From positions 682,001 through 746,000 of the forward strand of contig NHZP01000019.1 of NCBI GenBank assembly GCA_003313425.1: a stretch of DNA of 64,000 nt, written 5' to 3'. Positions within the stretch are counted from its first letter, which is position 1, and each line of letters starts with the position of its first letter. The stretch comes from Pseudopyrenochaeta lycopersici. Taxonomy: Eukaryota; Ascomycota; Dothideomycetes; Pleosporales; Pseudopyrenochaetaceae. Both the position numbers and the translations under genes were made by a program. This document shows, piece after piece, positions 31,207 through 41,132 of this stretch. Under the pieces are notes generated by a model. It saw only the letters and a list, made by a program, of their open reading frames with translations, ran no database searches and was not told where the DNA came from.

Positions 31207-31881
31207 GGTGAATCCGCTCGATCGATTGATGTAGAAGATGAATGTGGTTGGATTTGGCAATGGTGCCGAGCAGCTAATGTTGGATGCTGGAAGATAGCGG
31301 CAATCTTAGCAGATTTCAGTTTGTACAGGAACTACAGTATCGCACTTGAGTCGGGTTTGATGACACCAAGCCAAATGAATCAGAGCGTATCAAAAAACGT
31401 TATGGAAAATACGTACTTGTAGGCTTTGGCGGAGTCAACGCAAAAGCGCTCCGAAAGCGGAAGTGCAAGGCGGGGCTGTTAGGTAAACCAGTATCCCAGC
31501 CTCATGCACCGCCTGGCTAGTGCATCGCTTGATGTTCGTGAAGCCAAACACTTTTAAATTCCTGAGTCATGATACGATCGCTGAATGAGGTTTGGTACAG
31601 TGGCATGCACTTGCAGTTTCCGCTTTTCGCACGCCGCACAGCTTTCATCCCACGCGTGCCCCCTGCCTCGCTTAGCACAGCCTTTCCCCAACATGTCCTC
31701 GTCTCTGCAACTAGCACCTAGTCTGCCCAGCTTGCAGAAACGCTCTACAGCACTAGCGTTAGCTGCCCTGTCGAGCAATAGCCCTTTAGCATTATACTAC
31801 ATATTTACAACACGTTAAGTAGTACAGGTAAGTTATTATGCTATTTAATTATAAGGGCCGATGTTATAGCTAGAATAATAT
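31207..31881. other. Intergenic, no gene seen
   Basis: It lies between the glyoxalase-like start and the stop of the NLR gene. Short overlapping frames between 31517 and 31818 have no recognisable motif. The right end is AT-rich and is likely the NLR 3' UTR. Confidence 0.4.
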
Positions 31882-34800
31882 CTACTTGTGCTTAAACATA
31901 CTCTTTATCCGCTGCCGTACTGTCAGCTTCTGCTGTTCGTTTCCTTTCTGACTGCTGCTACTAGGTTCTTGGCGCTTAGTTGACCGCTGACGACTGTCTA
32001 TTCGTGCTTGAGGAGCACTAAGCGCATGCATCCTAGAAGCAAGCTGTACGCATCTGTCGCTTGAAGGACCAAGCACGTGCTGGAGGCTAAGGAGCGCAGT
32101 AGAGTACATAGCTCGGGCTTCTGCAGGCTTTTCGCGTTTCTCATAGAGATCGCCCAGGTTCTCAAATGTGTTAAGTGCTGGCAGGTAATCGAGAGCAGGT
32201 CCATCGCCCAGCGCCTTCTTGTAGCCTCGCAGCGCCCGCAAGTACATCTGCTCAGCCTCGGCCAGCTTTCCTTGGTCTCTGTAGAGGCTGCCCAGGTTGT
32301 TGACCGTGTGCAGTGTCGACGTGTGCTCAGGCCCTAGTGCTGCCTCGTTCCCTCGCAGCGCCCGCAAGTACATCTGCTCAGCCTCGGCCAGCTTGCCTTG
32401 GTCTTTGTAGAGCAAGCCCAGGTTGTTGACCGTGTGCAGTGTCGACGTGTGCTCAGGCCCCAGTGCTGCCTCGTACCCTCGCAGCGCCCGCAAGTACATC
32501 TGCTCAGCCTCGGCCAGCTTGCCTTGGATGTAGTAGAGCAAGCCCAGGTTGTTGACCGTGCGCAGTGTCGACGTGTGCTCAGGCCCTAGTGCTGCCTCGT
32601 ACCCTCGCAGCGCCCGCAAGTACATCTGCTCAGCCTCGGCCAGCTTGCTTTGGTCGTAGTAGAGCAAGCCCAGGTTATTAACCGTGTCCAGTGTCGGCGT
32701 GTGCTCAGGCCCCAGTGCTACCTCGTACCCTCGCAGCGCCCGCAAGTACATCTGCTCGGCCTCGGCCAGCTTGCCTTGGTCTTTGTAGAGGTTGCCCAGG
32801 TTGTTGACCGTGCGCAGTGTCGACGTGTGCTCCGAGCCCAGTGCTGCCTCCGTCCCTCGCAGCGCCCGCAAGTACATCTGCTCCGCCTCGGCCAGCTTGT
32901 CTTGGATGTAGTAGAGCAAGCCCAGGTTGTTGACAGTGTTCAGTGTCCACATGTGCTCCGGCCCCAGTGCTGCCTCGTACCCTCGCAGCGCTCGCAAGTA
33001 CATCTGCTCAGCCTCGGCCAGCTTGCCTTGGTCTTTGTAGAGGCTGCCCAGGTTGTTGACCGTGTGCAGTGTCAACGTCTGCTCCGGGCCCAGTGCTGCC
33101 TCGTACCCTCGCAGCGCCCGCAAGTACATCTGCTCAGCCTCGGCCAGCTTGCCTTGGTCTTTGTAGAGGTTGCCCAGGTTGTTGACCGTGCGCAGTGTCG
33201 ACGTGTGCTCCGGGCCCAGTGCTGCCTCCGTCCCTCGCAGCGCCCGCAAGTACATCTGCTCAGCCTCGGGCAGCTTGCCTTGGTTGTAGTAGAGGTTGCC
33301 CAGTAAATGCGTACCATCGAGAACCGCCTGGTGTTCCTCTTCCTCCTTGGCATCTCCTTCCACGCCGTTACGGCTGCTGTATTCCTCTCTCTGGATGTGG
33401 GCTTGGGCTACCCATCGTGATCCAGCCTGCACATGAGGCAGCAACCGCCGCTGCGCAGCTGCGTAATCACGCAACGAGTTCTCTGGCACTGCCCCTCCAA
33501 CAGCAACTACCGCTAACGGCCCTAGCTTTGTTGCAAGCCGCTTGCCCTGAGAGTAATGCGCCCACCGATGCACCACTGGATGTGTCGTGTAGCCCGCTGA
33601 CCCTTCTACTGCTTCCACAAGCGAATAGCTACATAGTAGCATCATCGCTCTGCTAAACGCCAGCTCGCTTGTCGCCGCATCTCCAATCCATTCTGACAGC
33701 ATGCTCTGAGCTACAGAAGAAGCCACACATGCTGTTGCGAACAAGCCATGCCATAGGTCTTTGTTGTCTAAGAACGACCACAGCAGCAACAGATGCGCCG
33801 CGAACTTGTGCTTATCGAAGATCGCCTGGTACGAGATGGCCCATGTCGTCCACACGCTGCGGTCTGGGTAGTCTTGCAGTGGGGCGTCGTCTTCGTTTCC
33901 CACCGCCATCAGCTCGTCCCACTGCTGGTCGTAGAAGCGGAGGTAGGCCTCGACGCTTACTCTGCTCTCCTGCAGGTACGCACCCGCTTGTGCGATCGCT
34001 AGCGGCAAGCCATCGAGCCGCCCGAGAAGCTGCTCGCCCAGCGCTGCGTCTGCACATCTTGTGTTAGCTGCACATGCAACTGCTGCTATGCTCGCTGTCT
34101 ACTCACCGTATGCCTGCTTGTACCAGCTCTCGAAGATGGCCTTCGCTTGTGCCTTGTCTACCTTGCCCAGCTCCTGCGACTCGCCTAACTGCTCTAGCCT
34201 CGCTAGCCGGGTCGTAATTAACACAGATCCGTGATCAGCACCAGAGAAGTAGCGTTTCACGTCGTATGCATCAGCATCGCCCTCTGTTCTGCTGTATTCG
34301 CGGTCGACGTTGTCGAAGATGAGCAGCCAAGCTGTGTTGTCGGACCGTGCAAGCCAGCCTAAGACGTCTCTTACTACCGCATCGAGGTTAACACTCCCGC
34401 CTGCCGCATACGCCCTGTTCGTCTCTGCAATCTGGCCCTGCGGGATCCTGCTGGCGTAGCTGGCGATGCTCTGCTTTAGGCTATCTTTACTCCGCCCGTC
34501 TAGCCAGAACACTGCACTAAACTGACGGTGGTGTCGTCGGGCAAACTCAACCGCAAGCTGCGTTTTGCCAATGCCACCAAGTCCACGTACGACATGTATC
34601 CTTTGTCGTCCATTCTGTCGATGCGTGGGCAGCAGTACACGTTCCATCTCCTCTATCTGCGCTGGCCGGTCGACAAAGTGGCTTACTCGTGGAACACCCT
34701 CGAGGCTAAAGGCTACTCGATACTCTCCAAAGTCTACACAGCACTTAGCTATAGTACTTAACATCTGTAGAGCACGTTAGACTAACACTCTCGTCCGGAA

Positions 34801-35870
34801 ACGCTGCCCGCACACGCCTGCATCTGCTTGTGCACCTCCTGCGACGCGATGTACCTGCGCGTCGCTGCTGCCATCTCCTTGACCTTCGCCGCCTCTTCCA
34901 GCCCAATCTCCTCTAGCCCCCGCACCACGTTGAAGCGGTAGTACCGCCCCGTGCTGTCCAGCAGCGGCCTCTCGCGCTGGAACCTCTCTGCCGTCTGCTC
35001 TGTCTCTGTCGCTATTGCAACCAGCGTCTCGCCGATGTGCAGCACGTCGTCTTTGAACGGCTTGAGCGACGGCACTCCCGTCCCGATCGACACCAGGCAC
35101 TTGACCCGGCCCTCCAGCGGCTCTGGTCCCCACGCCAGCTGCGCCTGGTCCCACATCTCCCGCACTGGGTTGTTCGCGCCGGCCGCCCCGTCCACAAACT
35201 CTTCGCTAAACCTACCCACCGCGATCGGGTTGAAGAAGGAGGTGGCCGCCGAGGTGGCCCGGCACGCCTCCCATATCGTCACGCTGTTCAGCAGGTCGTT
35301 GTTGCCTCGCGGCGTGCGGTAGCTTGTCAGGCAGACTGTCTCGCTGGTCTCCTTGCTCGTCGCGCACACAAAGCTGTGGGAGTTAGCATGTTTCTACTAG
35401 AGGCAGTGGGTGAGCCTACACTTTGCAGGGCGCGTCAGGGCTGTCTTTCAGTAACGCGTCTTCTGCCAGGCCCTGCGCACTCACCACCTCTCTCACAGCG
35501 CACGCCAGCTCCTCTGAGTCGAAGCGGCCCTGCACCTTGCCCTTGATCGTCACCCGGTGTCGCGACTTGCAGAACACACGCTGGGAGAGCGACAGGTACG
35601 CGGAGATGCAGTCGGCCACGCTCATCTGTAGCCGGCCGAGCATGACGGCGATCAGCCTGGCAGGTCAGCACGCTTTTCGCATACAGTATCTTCGAGTTTG
35701 ACTACGCACCCTCCCGTGCTTGTCCCGCCGATCATGTCGAAGTAGTCGCACGGCTTGGGCGGCGCGTCTGGGTTGACAGCCTCCATGAGCTGCTCGAGGA
35801 TCATGAGGGCGGACAGGCCACGCACCCCGCCGCCGTCGAGGGCGAGTAGGCGCAGGTCGTTGCCGGGCAT
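31882..35870 (-). CDS. NLR-type protein: patatin phospholipase, NB-ARC, TPR (PLP-1-like)
   Basis: Exons 35870-35710, 35656-35420, 35373-34787, 34748-34107 and 34049-31882 join in phase to 1264 residues. The patatin-like domain comes first: ALDGGGVRG (oxyanion loop), GTSTGG (Ser nucleophile) and EFVDGAAGANNP (catalytic Asp). NB-ARC follows, with P-loop RGLGGIGKTQLA (near nt 34590) and Walker B WLLIFDNVD, then LPLAIAQAGAYL and a helical region (WTTWAISYQAI). The C-terminus is a TPR array of 42-residue kinesin-light-chain-type units. Neurospora PLP-1, which triggers germling cell death with SEC-9, has this layout; a role in allorecognition or immunity is inferred. The gene is more GC-rich than its neighbours. 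Intron 3 is only 38 nt, the one doubtful junction; if wrong, patatin and NB-ARC-TPR could be separate genes. Catalytic and nucleotide-binding motifs are intact. Confidence 0.85.
32220..33300 (-). repeat. 126-nt tandem repeats coding TPR units
   Basis: The 126-nt unit (42 codons) recurs about nine times; its constant core (coding QMYLRALRG) recurs at exact 126-nt steps from 32228 to 33236. Eight units are nearly identical, a ninth is diverged, and a tenth degenerate one follows toward the C-terminus. Differences cluster at a few codons: the residue after RALRG, the two positions after LY, and the variable sites in the loop before VNN. Such homogenised repeats are typical of fungal NLR ligand-binding domains, whose repeat number changes quickly. 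Confidence 0.9.
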
Positions 35871-36955
35871 GTTGTAGTCGGTAGCGGCGTGGTCCTGCAA
35901 GTGTTCAGCGTGTTAAGTCGTAAGATGGTGTGTTGTTGTGTCCCGTCCATAGTGGTTGTCGTAGGGAGCACAGCTGAGGCAGGCTCTCCGCCCCCAGCGC
36001 GCGGCTGAGCGACGGGCTGAGCATGGTGGACATGATGGTCCAGCATGGCTATCGGTTGGTTGCAGCTGTCTCATGCAGCGCGTCTGCTGCCGTCGTCTGT
36101 TGCGCGCGCTAGGCTCGCGCCGTTGATCGGCGGGCTGGCAGGTGGGGTCGTCCTGGCACTTGAGCCGTGATAACTGCAGCGCCTCAGCTATCCCTGTCTG
36201 GTGTCCTTCCTACTGTTCTACGCGGTCAAATTAGAGTTTCCTGAGCTAATGCACCTATACAGTGTCTTACAGATCACGGAGCGATCATGCTAAGTAGGCT
36301 CTCGCACGTGGCACCCTAACGGGCTGTTCCCTAGATCGATAAGCGCTGCTTGATAGTGTAACACGTTACACAGGCTCGAGCCACCTACGACCTTAACAAC
36401 ATAGTTTTAATATCTTTGTTGAAGTCGGTGCTAGAAAGTAGGATAGCTTGCAGATACAGTAAGCTGTGCGGCTCCTCTACCTTGCTGCACCGCGTTAAAG
36501 AGCGGCGTGACTGCTAGTGATGGTCAGCTTCTATGCGATTCTCTATCCTCTGCGTCCTCCTCCGACAGGTAGACTTTCCTGCTATCGTACAGCATCACTC
36601 CTATAATTATCTGTGTCGTACTTGCAGCTGGCGAATGCAGTCTGTTTAATAGAGTGACCCTACTTTTTAAGTACAACGATTGTTGATGCAATCATCCCTT
36701 GTACAGCTCGCGAGCCGCTCGAGCTGACTTTACCATGGCTACGAGTCCCCTTAGCTGCTAGACAGACCTTTTCCTCGATCTATCCTAGCCTTACGATACG
36801 TGTAGCGACATTTAGTCTGAAAGAGCGTGTCGTACGACAGCGCTGGGTAACGTGTTTCACCAGTCAGTGGCCAAAACCAGTCAGCGGCCAGCCCCACCAA
36901 AGTCAACGCGTCTCAGCGCGTTCAAACAGCAACAGCCTCTCAACAACGTCTCTCA
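35871..36955. other. Promoter region of NLR gene and flank of pogo element
   Basis: No intact gene is present. Sequence just upstream of 35870 should be the NLR promoter. Near 36850-36900 the repeated phrase CCAGTCAG, followed by GGCC, may belong to the left end of the pogo-type element, but its right end is missing so the terminus cannot be proven. Confidence 0.4.
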
Positions 36956-37558
36956 ATGGCTAACCAAGAAGGTCGAATTGAGCTTGCTCTAGCAGCTCTT
37001 CATAGAAACCAGATTTCTCGAGTTTCCACTGCAGCTGCGCTATTTGCTGTCCCTCGTACCACCCTTCGACGTCGCCTCCAAGGTAGCCTACCTCAGGCCA
37101 CGCGCAATCGCCAGAAGCGCAAGCTAGACCCTGTTGAAGAGCAGTCCCTTGTTTAATGGATACTAGACCTCTCTCGACGAGGATTTCCGCCTGCGGTCAT
37201 CCAAGTACATCAAATGGCAGATGTTCTGCTAGCTGCGCGTGGCCAAAATCCTCCTCCTCAACCTATTAGCAAGAACTGGGTGTCGCGCTTTGTCTGCAGC
37301 CAGCCAGAGCTGCAGACAAAGTGGAATAGAAAGCTGCACTCACAGCGCGCACGATGTGAGGATCCAGCTACTATCAGCGGGTGGTTTAAGCTCGTACAAG
37401 AGATATGCGCTGCGAACGGCACAGCAGATGCAGACTTCTATAATTTTGACGAGACTGGATTTATGATAGGCTTCGCAGCAACATCAAAAGTCGTTACTAG
37501 CGCAGACATTATTAGCCGCGCTACTATAATTCAACCAGGCAACCGTGACTGGGTCTAA
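36956..37558 (+). pseudogene. Truncated pogo/Fot1-type transposase with RIP-like stop
   Basis: The frame starts MANQEGRIELALAAL and reads a psq-type helix-turn-helix (ISRVSTAAALFAVPRTTLRR), then a CENP-B-like HTH (ISKNWVSRFVCSQPELQTKW) and the first catalytic Asp of the DDE domain (NFDETGFMIG, near 37448). Frames before and after a TAA at 37154-37156 are the same, so a single codon change (CAA to TAA, as RIP makes) divides them. The frame ends at another TAA at 37556, after which AT-rich sequence of other elements begins; the rest of the DDE domain is missing. It is therefore a 5' fragment of a pogo-family DNA transposon cut off by later insertion or deletion. Confidence 0.8.
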
Positions 37559-37799
37559 TTTAAAGAATAAGTAAAGTAAGTAATAAGCTATATAGTTAGA
37601 GCTTCTAAAGATCTTTTAGCTATATAAGAATTAGAGTCCTTTTTAGTTATTGTTACGATCCTGCTGAGACCCTGTCCCAGCAGCCCCAACTGGACCTCGC
37701 GGGCATTAGACAAACAAACGAGATCACGTGACGTGCTCAGTTAATTAGTATAATCAATAACACTAAGCACACTAAGCACACTAAGCAACTCGCATAACT

Positions 37800-40700
37800 C
37801 TTATATATATAGATCGTTATAATAAACTCTTATAGCTTATTATGTTTAACTTAATATTATACCTTATAGTATAGTAATAGTAATACTAATTATTCTTAAC
37901 TCTTAGTACTCTTTATAGAAGCACCCTCTTACTATCTTAGTATTAAAACTCCTTTTATATAGTCTCTTACTCTATCTTAGAGAACTAACCTTATAGTCTT
38001 ATTAGTTATTCTTACTAATAGCTTTTAAGATCTTTATACTTTAAATACTCTTAAGATAAGTAATACTTATATAAAGAACGCGGCTAACTATACTACTAGG
38101 CTAAGTAATACTATTACTAAACTAGACCTCTTCTATAGTAATTAGTTTAAACTTAAAAAATAGCTACTTTAGTTTAACTTATTCTTTAAGTTTAACGTAA
38201 CTACTATAAATAATAATAACTAAGTAGTACTTATATCTAGCTATATAAGAGGTAAAGCTACTAAATAAGTAAAGCCTTATTTAGTTAAGTACTTAAGTAA
38301 TAATAAGAAACTCTAAGGACTAATTACTATATTTAAGGAAACTAGTATATTTAAAACGCGTATATATTAGGCGTTTAGACTCTTAAATAAGGTAACTATT
38401 ATAAAATAAAAAACCTAGAATATATAATAAACTTAGTCTACTACTAACTATACTAATAAGTTTTTAAAGTATTCTAAATAAACTAACTAAAATAATAATA
38501 CTCTAAAGACTATATATAAATAAAGCTTAAAAGTAGATATCTAAACTAAGCTTATATGCTCTAGTATAAATATTATAATATTAGATAACTTAATTAATAA
38601 AGCTATCTAACTAGATATTAAGCTCTATAAGCTCTATATATAACTTAGAGGATAATAATTTAGATAAATAAAAGAAGATAAGAAACCTTAGAAAGATTAC
38701 TATAATAAGTTAAATAGTAGTTATCTATAATATTAGTACTAGCTATAAAGAGTACTTAGATACTATATATTTAAAGAATCTAAAGTAATATATTTAGATA
38801 ACCTTAATAAAGGAAAGTGTTATGGGCGAAGAGGCCTAACTAACGAGTGTGCATTTGTCCTATACTACAGAAGGAGAAAGATAGAGAAGAGGTTACAGGT
38901 ATCCTTAGAGGATATATATATATGTTCGTACGAGCGAAGAGGAACGTACTCCTCTAGCTGCTAACTTGTACGAGCTAATAAGAAAAGGGGGCAGAGGAGA
39001 TTAAGGAGTTCTTTCCCCGTGCGATAGTAGCGAAGCCTCTCCTGCTTAAAGGGCGTAGCCCATTACAGAAAGTTAAGTAAAGATAAGAAGAAGAATAAAG
39101 AAATAACTTATTTTAACTATAATAAGAAAAGCTATATAGCTAAAGATTATAAAAGTAAGAATAAAGTAACTTACTAGATTAATATATTAGCTATAAAAGA
39201 AGAAAATAGTAATAATAAAATATAAGAAGTTATTATAACTTAAGAAGAAAAAGCTTAAGATATAAAGATATTACTACTACCTCTTTAAGAACTTACTAAG
39301 AAAGAGATCTCTAAGACCTAGTATAGTAAAGATAAAAAAAAAGTAATACCTCTTTATCTTTAGTTTATAAAGATACTAAAGAAGACTTTAATAATACTAT
39401 AGTACTTCTAACTAAAGACTAAAAAAGAGAAAACTTCTAAAACTAATATTAACTAAAAACTCTAAAGCTATTAATACTTATAAAAGTAGAAAAAGATATA
39501 TAAGAACTTAACTACTAACTATATATATAATATATATATAAAGTATAGTATATTAATATACTAACTTTAGTAGAATAGGAAGTAGCTATAGTATAAAGAA
39601 TAAGTATAACTATTTTAGCTAAATAAGTAATATAAGATATATTATAAGAATACTACTATTACTTTAAATATTATATAAAAATAATATAAGAATAAGTAGA
39701 AAAAGCTAAAGAAGTATAGTAACTTATAAGCGTTAGAGACGTACGTTAGAAACTTTAATAAGCTAAATAAATATAAGTACTAAAACCTTTAATAGTTAAG
39801 ACTTCTAAATATATATTCTAATACTAAATAATACTACTACTAATATAGGAAGACGCCTTCTATATACTAAGTACTAAAAACCTAGTATAGTAAAGATACT
39901 TTTAAGTTAATTCTTATAGTAAGATTATACTTATAAATAGTAAGAAGTAAAATACTTATACTTAGCTTAAATAATAACTATATTAGGAAGATAATAAAGA
40001 GAATATTAACCTTAACTAGCTTCTTATAAAAGAAGAAGCTAAAGAATTATATAAGTATATAGAGATAGCTTAGACTTTATATACTATACGCTAGAGACTA
40101 TAGAAGAGGATACCTAACTATTTAATAGACCTACGTAATTAGCGCTATAGTATTATCTACTAGTCCTTCTATACTATAGACCTATATATAATATACTATT
40201 CTAGTAAAATAGAATAAAGATATTTTCCTTATTTATTTTACTAGTATAAGTACTAATAGTATAACTATCTTAAAGTAAAATATAATAACTACCTATAAAA
40301 TAAGAGAACTATTTTCTATTTTCTAGAAAATAATAACCTTATAGCTACTATAGTAATATAGCTTATCTTTAATAGAGAGTATAATTAATAGTAATAGTAA
40401 ATATACCTTAACTCTAACTACCTTATGTATAAAGATATTAAGATAATAAATAAGTATTAAGAGGAATCTTTTTTAGAGTTATGCCTACTAATAAGTAAGA
40501 ACTATAAATTTTATATATAATAAGTATATAAGAACTTCTTAAGCTAAATATTAAGCTTAATAGAAGCTAGATAAAAGTACTAGTAGATTCTAGAGTATAA
40601 TAGAGCTATATTTCTACGTAAGTAATAGAATAAGCTAGTCTTATCTTATTATTAAAATTAGTACTATATCTATTAATAGTAGCTAATAGATAGCTAATAC

Positions 40701-40882
40701 TATTAGAGTCTATAATTATATATAAAGTATAGAATATATAACTTATTATCTAGAACTATAAAGAGATAATTAACTTAGATGTCTTTAGACTATTATAATA
40801 TAACGTAATACTAAAACTCTTATAGTTAAGAGAATATAGTCTAGAAATAAATTAGAAAAAAAAGAAGTTCTTATTTAGATAC
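37800..40882 (+). mobile_element. Ty3/gypsy relic, plus strand (gag to start of pol)
   Basis: A degenerate gag is followed by a recognisable zinc knuckle at about 39112-39160, reading YFNYNKKSYIAKDYK, where cysteines and the histidine of a CX2CX4HX4C knuckle appear as tyrosines through C-to-T changes. Degraded protease and reverse-transcriptase-like sequence follows to 40882. The 39300-40870 segment is an inverted, diverged copy of 44400-46010 (for example the stretch around 40550-40700 against 44620-44780), showing two opposite copies of one family. A GC-richer patch beginning at TGTTACGATCC (37651) may be a remnant of its 5' LTR, but no second copy of it is in the window. Confidence 0.6.
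38818..39067 (+). mobile_element. 250-bp solo LTR (family A) with GAAAG duplication
   Basis: The element begins TGTTATGGGCGAAGAGGCC and ends GGGCGTAGCCCATTACA, with TG...CA termini, and is flanked by the direct 5-bp repeat GAAAG (38813-38817 and 39068-39072). This is the hallmark of an LTR-retrotransposon solo LTR. It sits inside the gag region of the plus-strand gypsy relic and is much less AT-rich than its surroundings, so it inserted later. An inverted copy is at 40883-41132. Confidence 0.85.
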
Positions 40883-41132
40883 TGTAATAGGCTGCGCCCT
40901 TTAAGCAGGAGAGGCTTCGCTACTATCGCACGGGGAAAGAACTCCTTAATCTCCTCTGCCCCCTTTTCTTATTAGCTCGTATAAGTTAGTAGCTAGAGGA
41001 GTACGTTCCTCTTCGCTCGTACGAATATATATATATATCCTCTAAGGATACCTATAACCTCTTCTCTATCTTTCTCCTTCTGTAGTATAGGACAAATGCA
41101 CACTCGTTAGTTAGGCCTCTTCGCCTATAACA
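40883..41132 (-). mobile_element. 250-bp LTR (family A), inverted copy without matching duplication
   Basis: It has the same length as, and is nearly identical to the reverse complement of, the element at 38818-39067, differing mainly by transitions. The 5-bp flanks differ (GATAC left, TAACC right). It also marks the point where a plus-strand gypsy relic meets a minus-strand one. The missing duplication suggests that a rearrangement, probably recombination between LTR copies, joined unrelated flanks here. Confidence 0.8.

Noticed and set aside
32077..33656. Long plus-strand frames opposite the TPR array
   Set aside because: They are antisense shadows of a GC-rich 126-nt repeat whose period is a multiple of three; the minus strand encodes recognised TPR units.
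38818..41132. The two 250-bp copies as the LTR pair of one retrotransposon
   Set aside because: They are inverted relative to each other and one has its own GAAAG duplication, so they are not a direct LTR pair.
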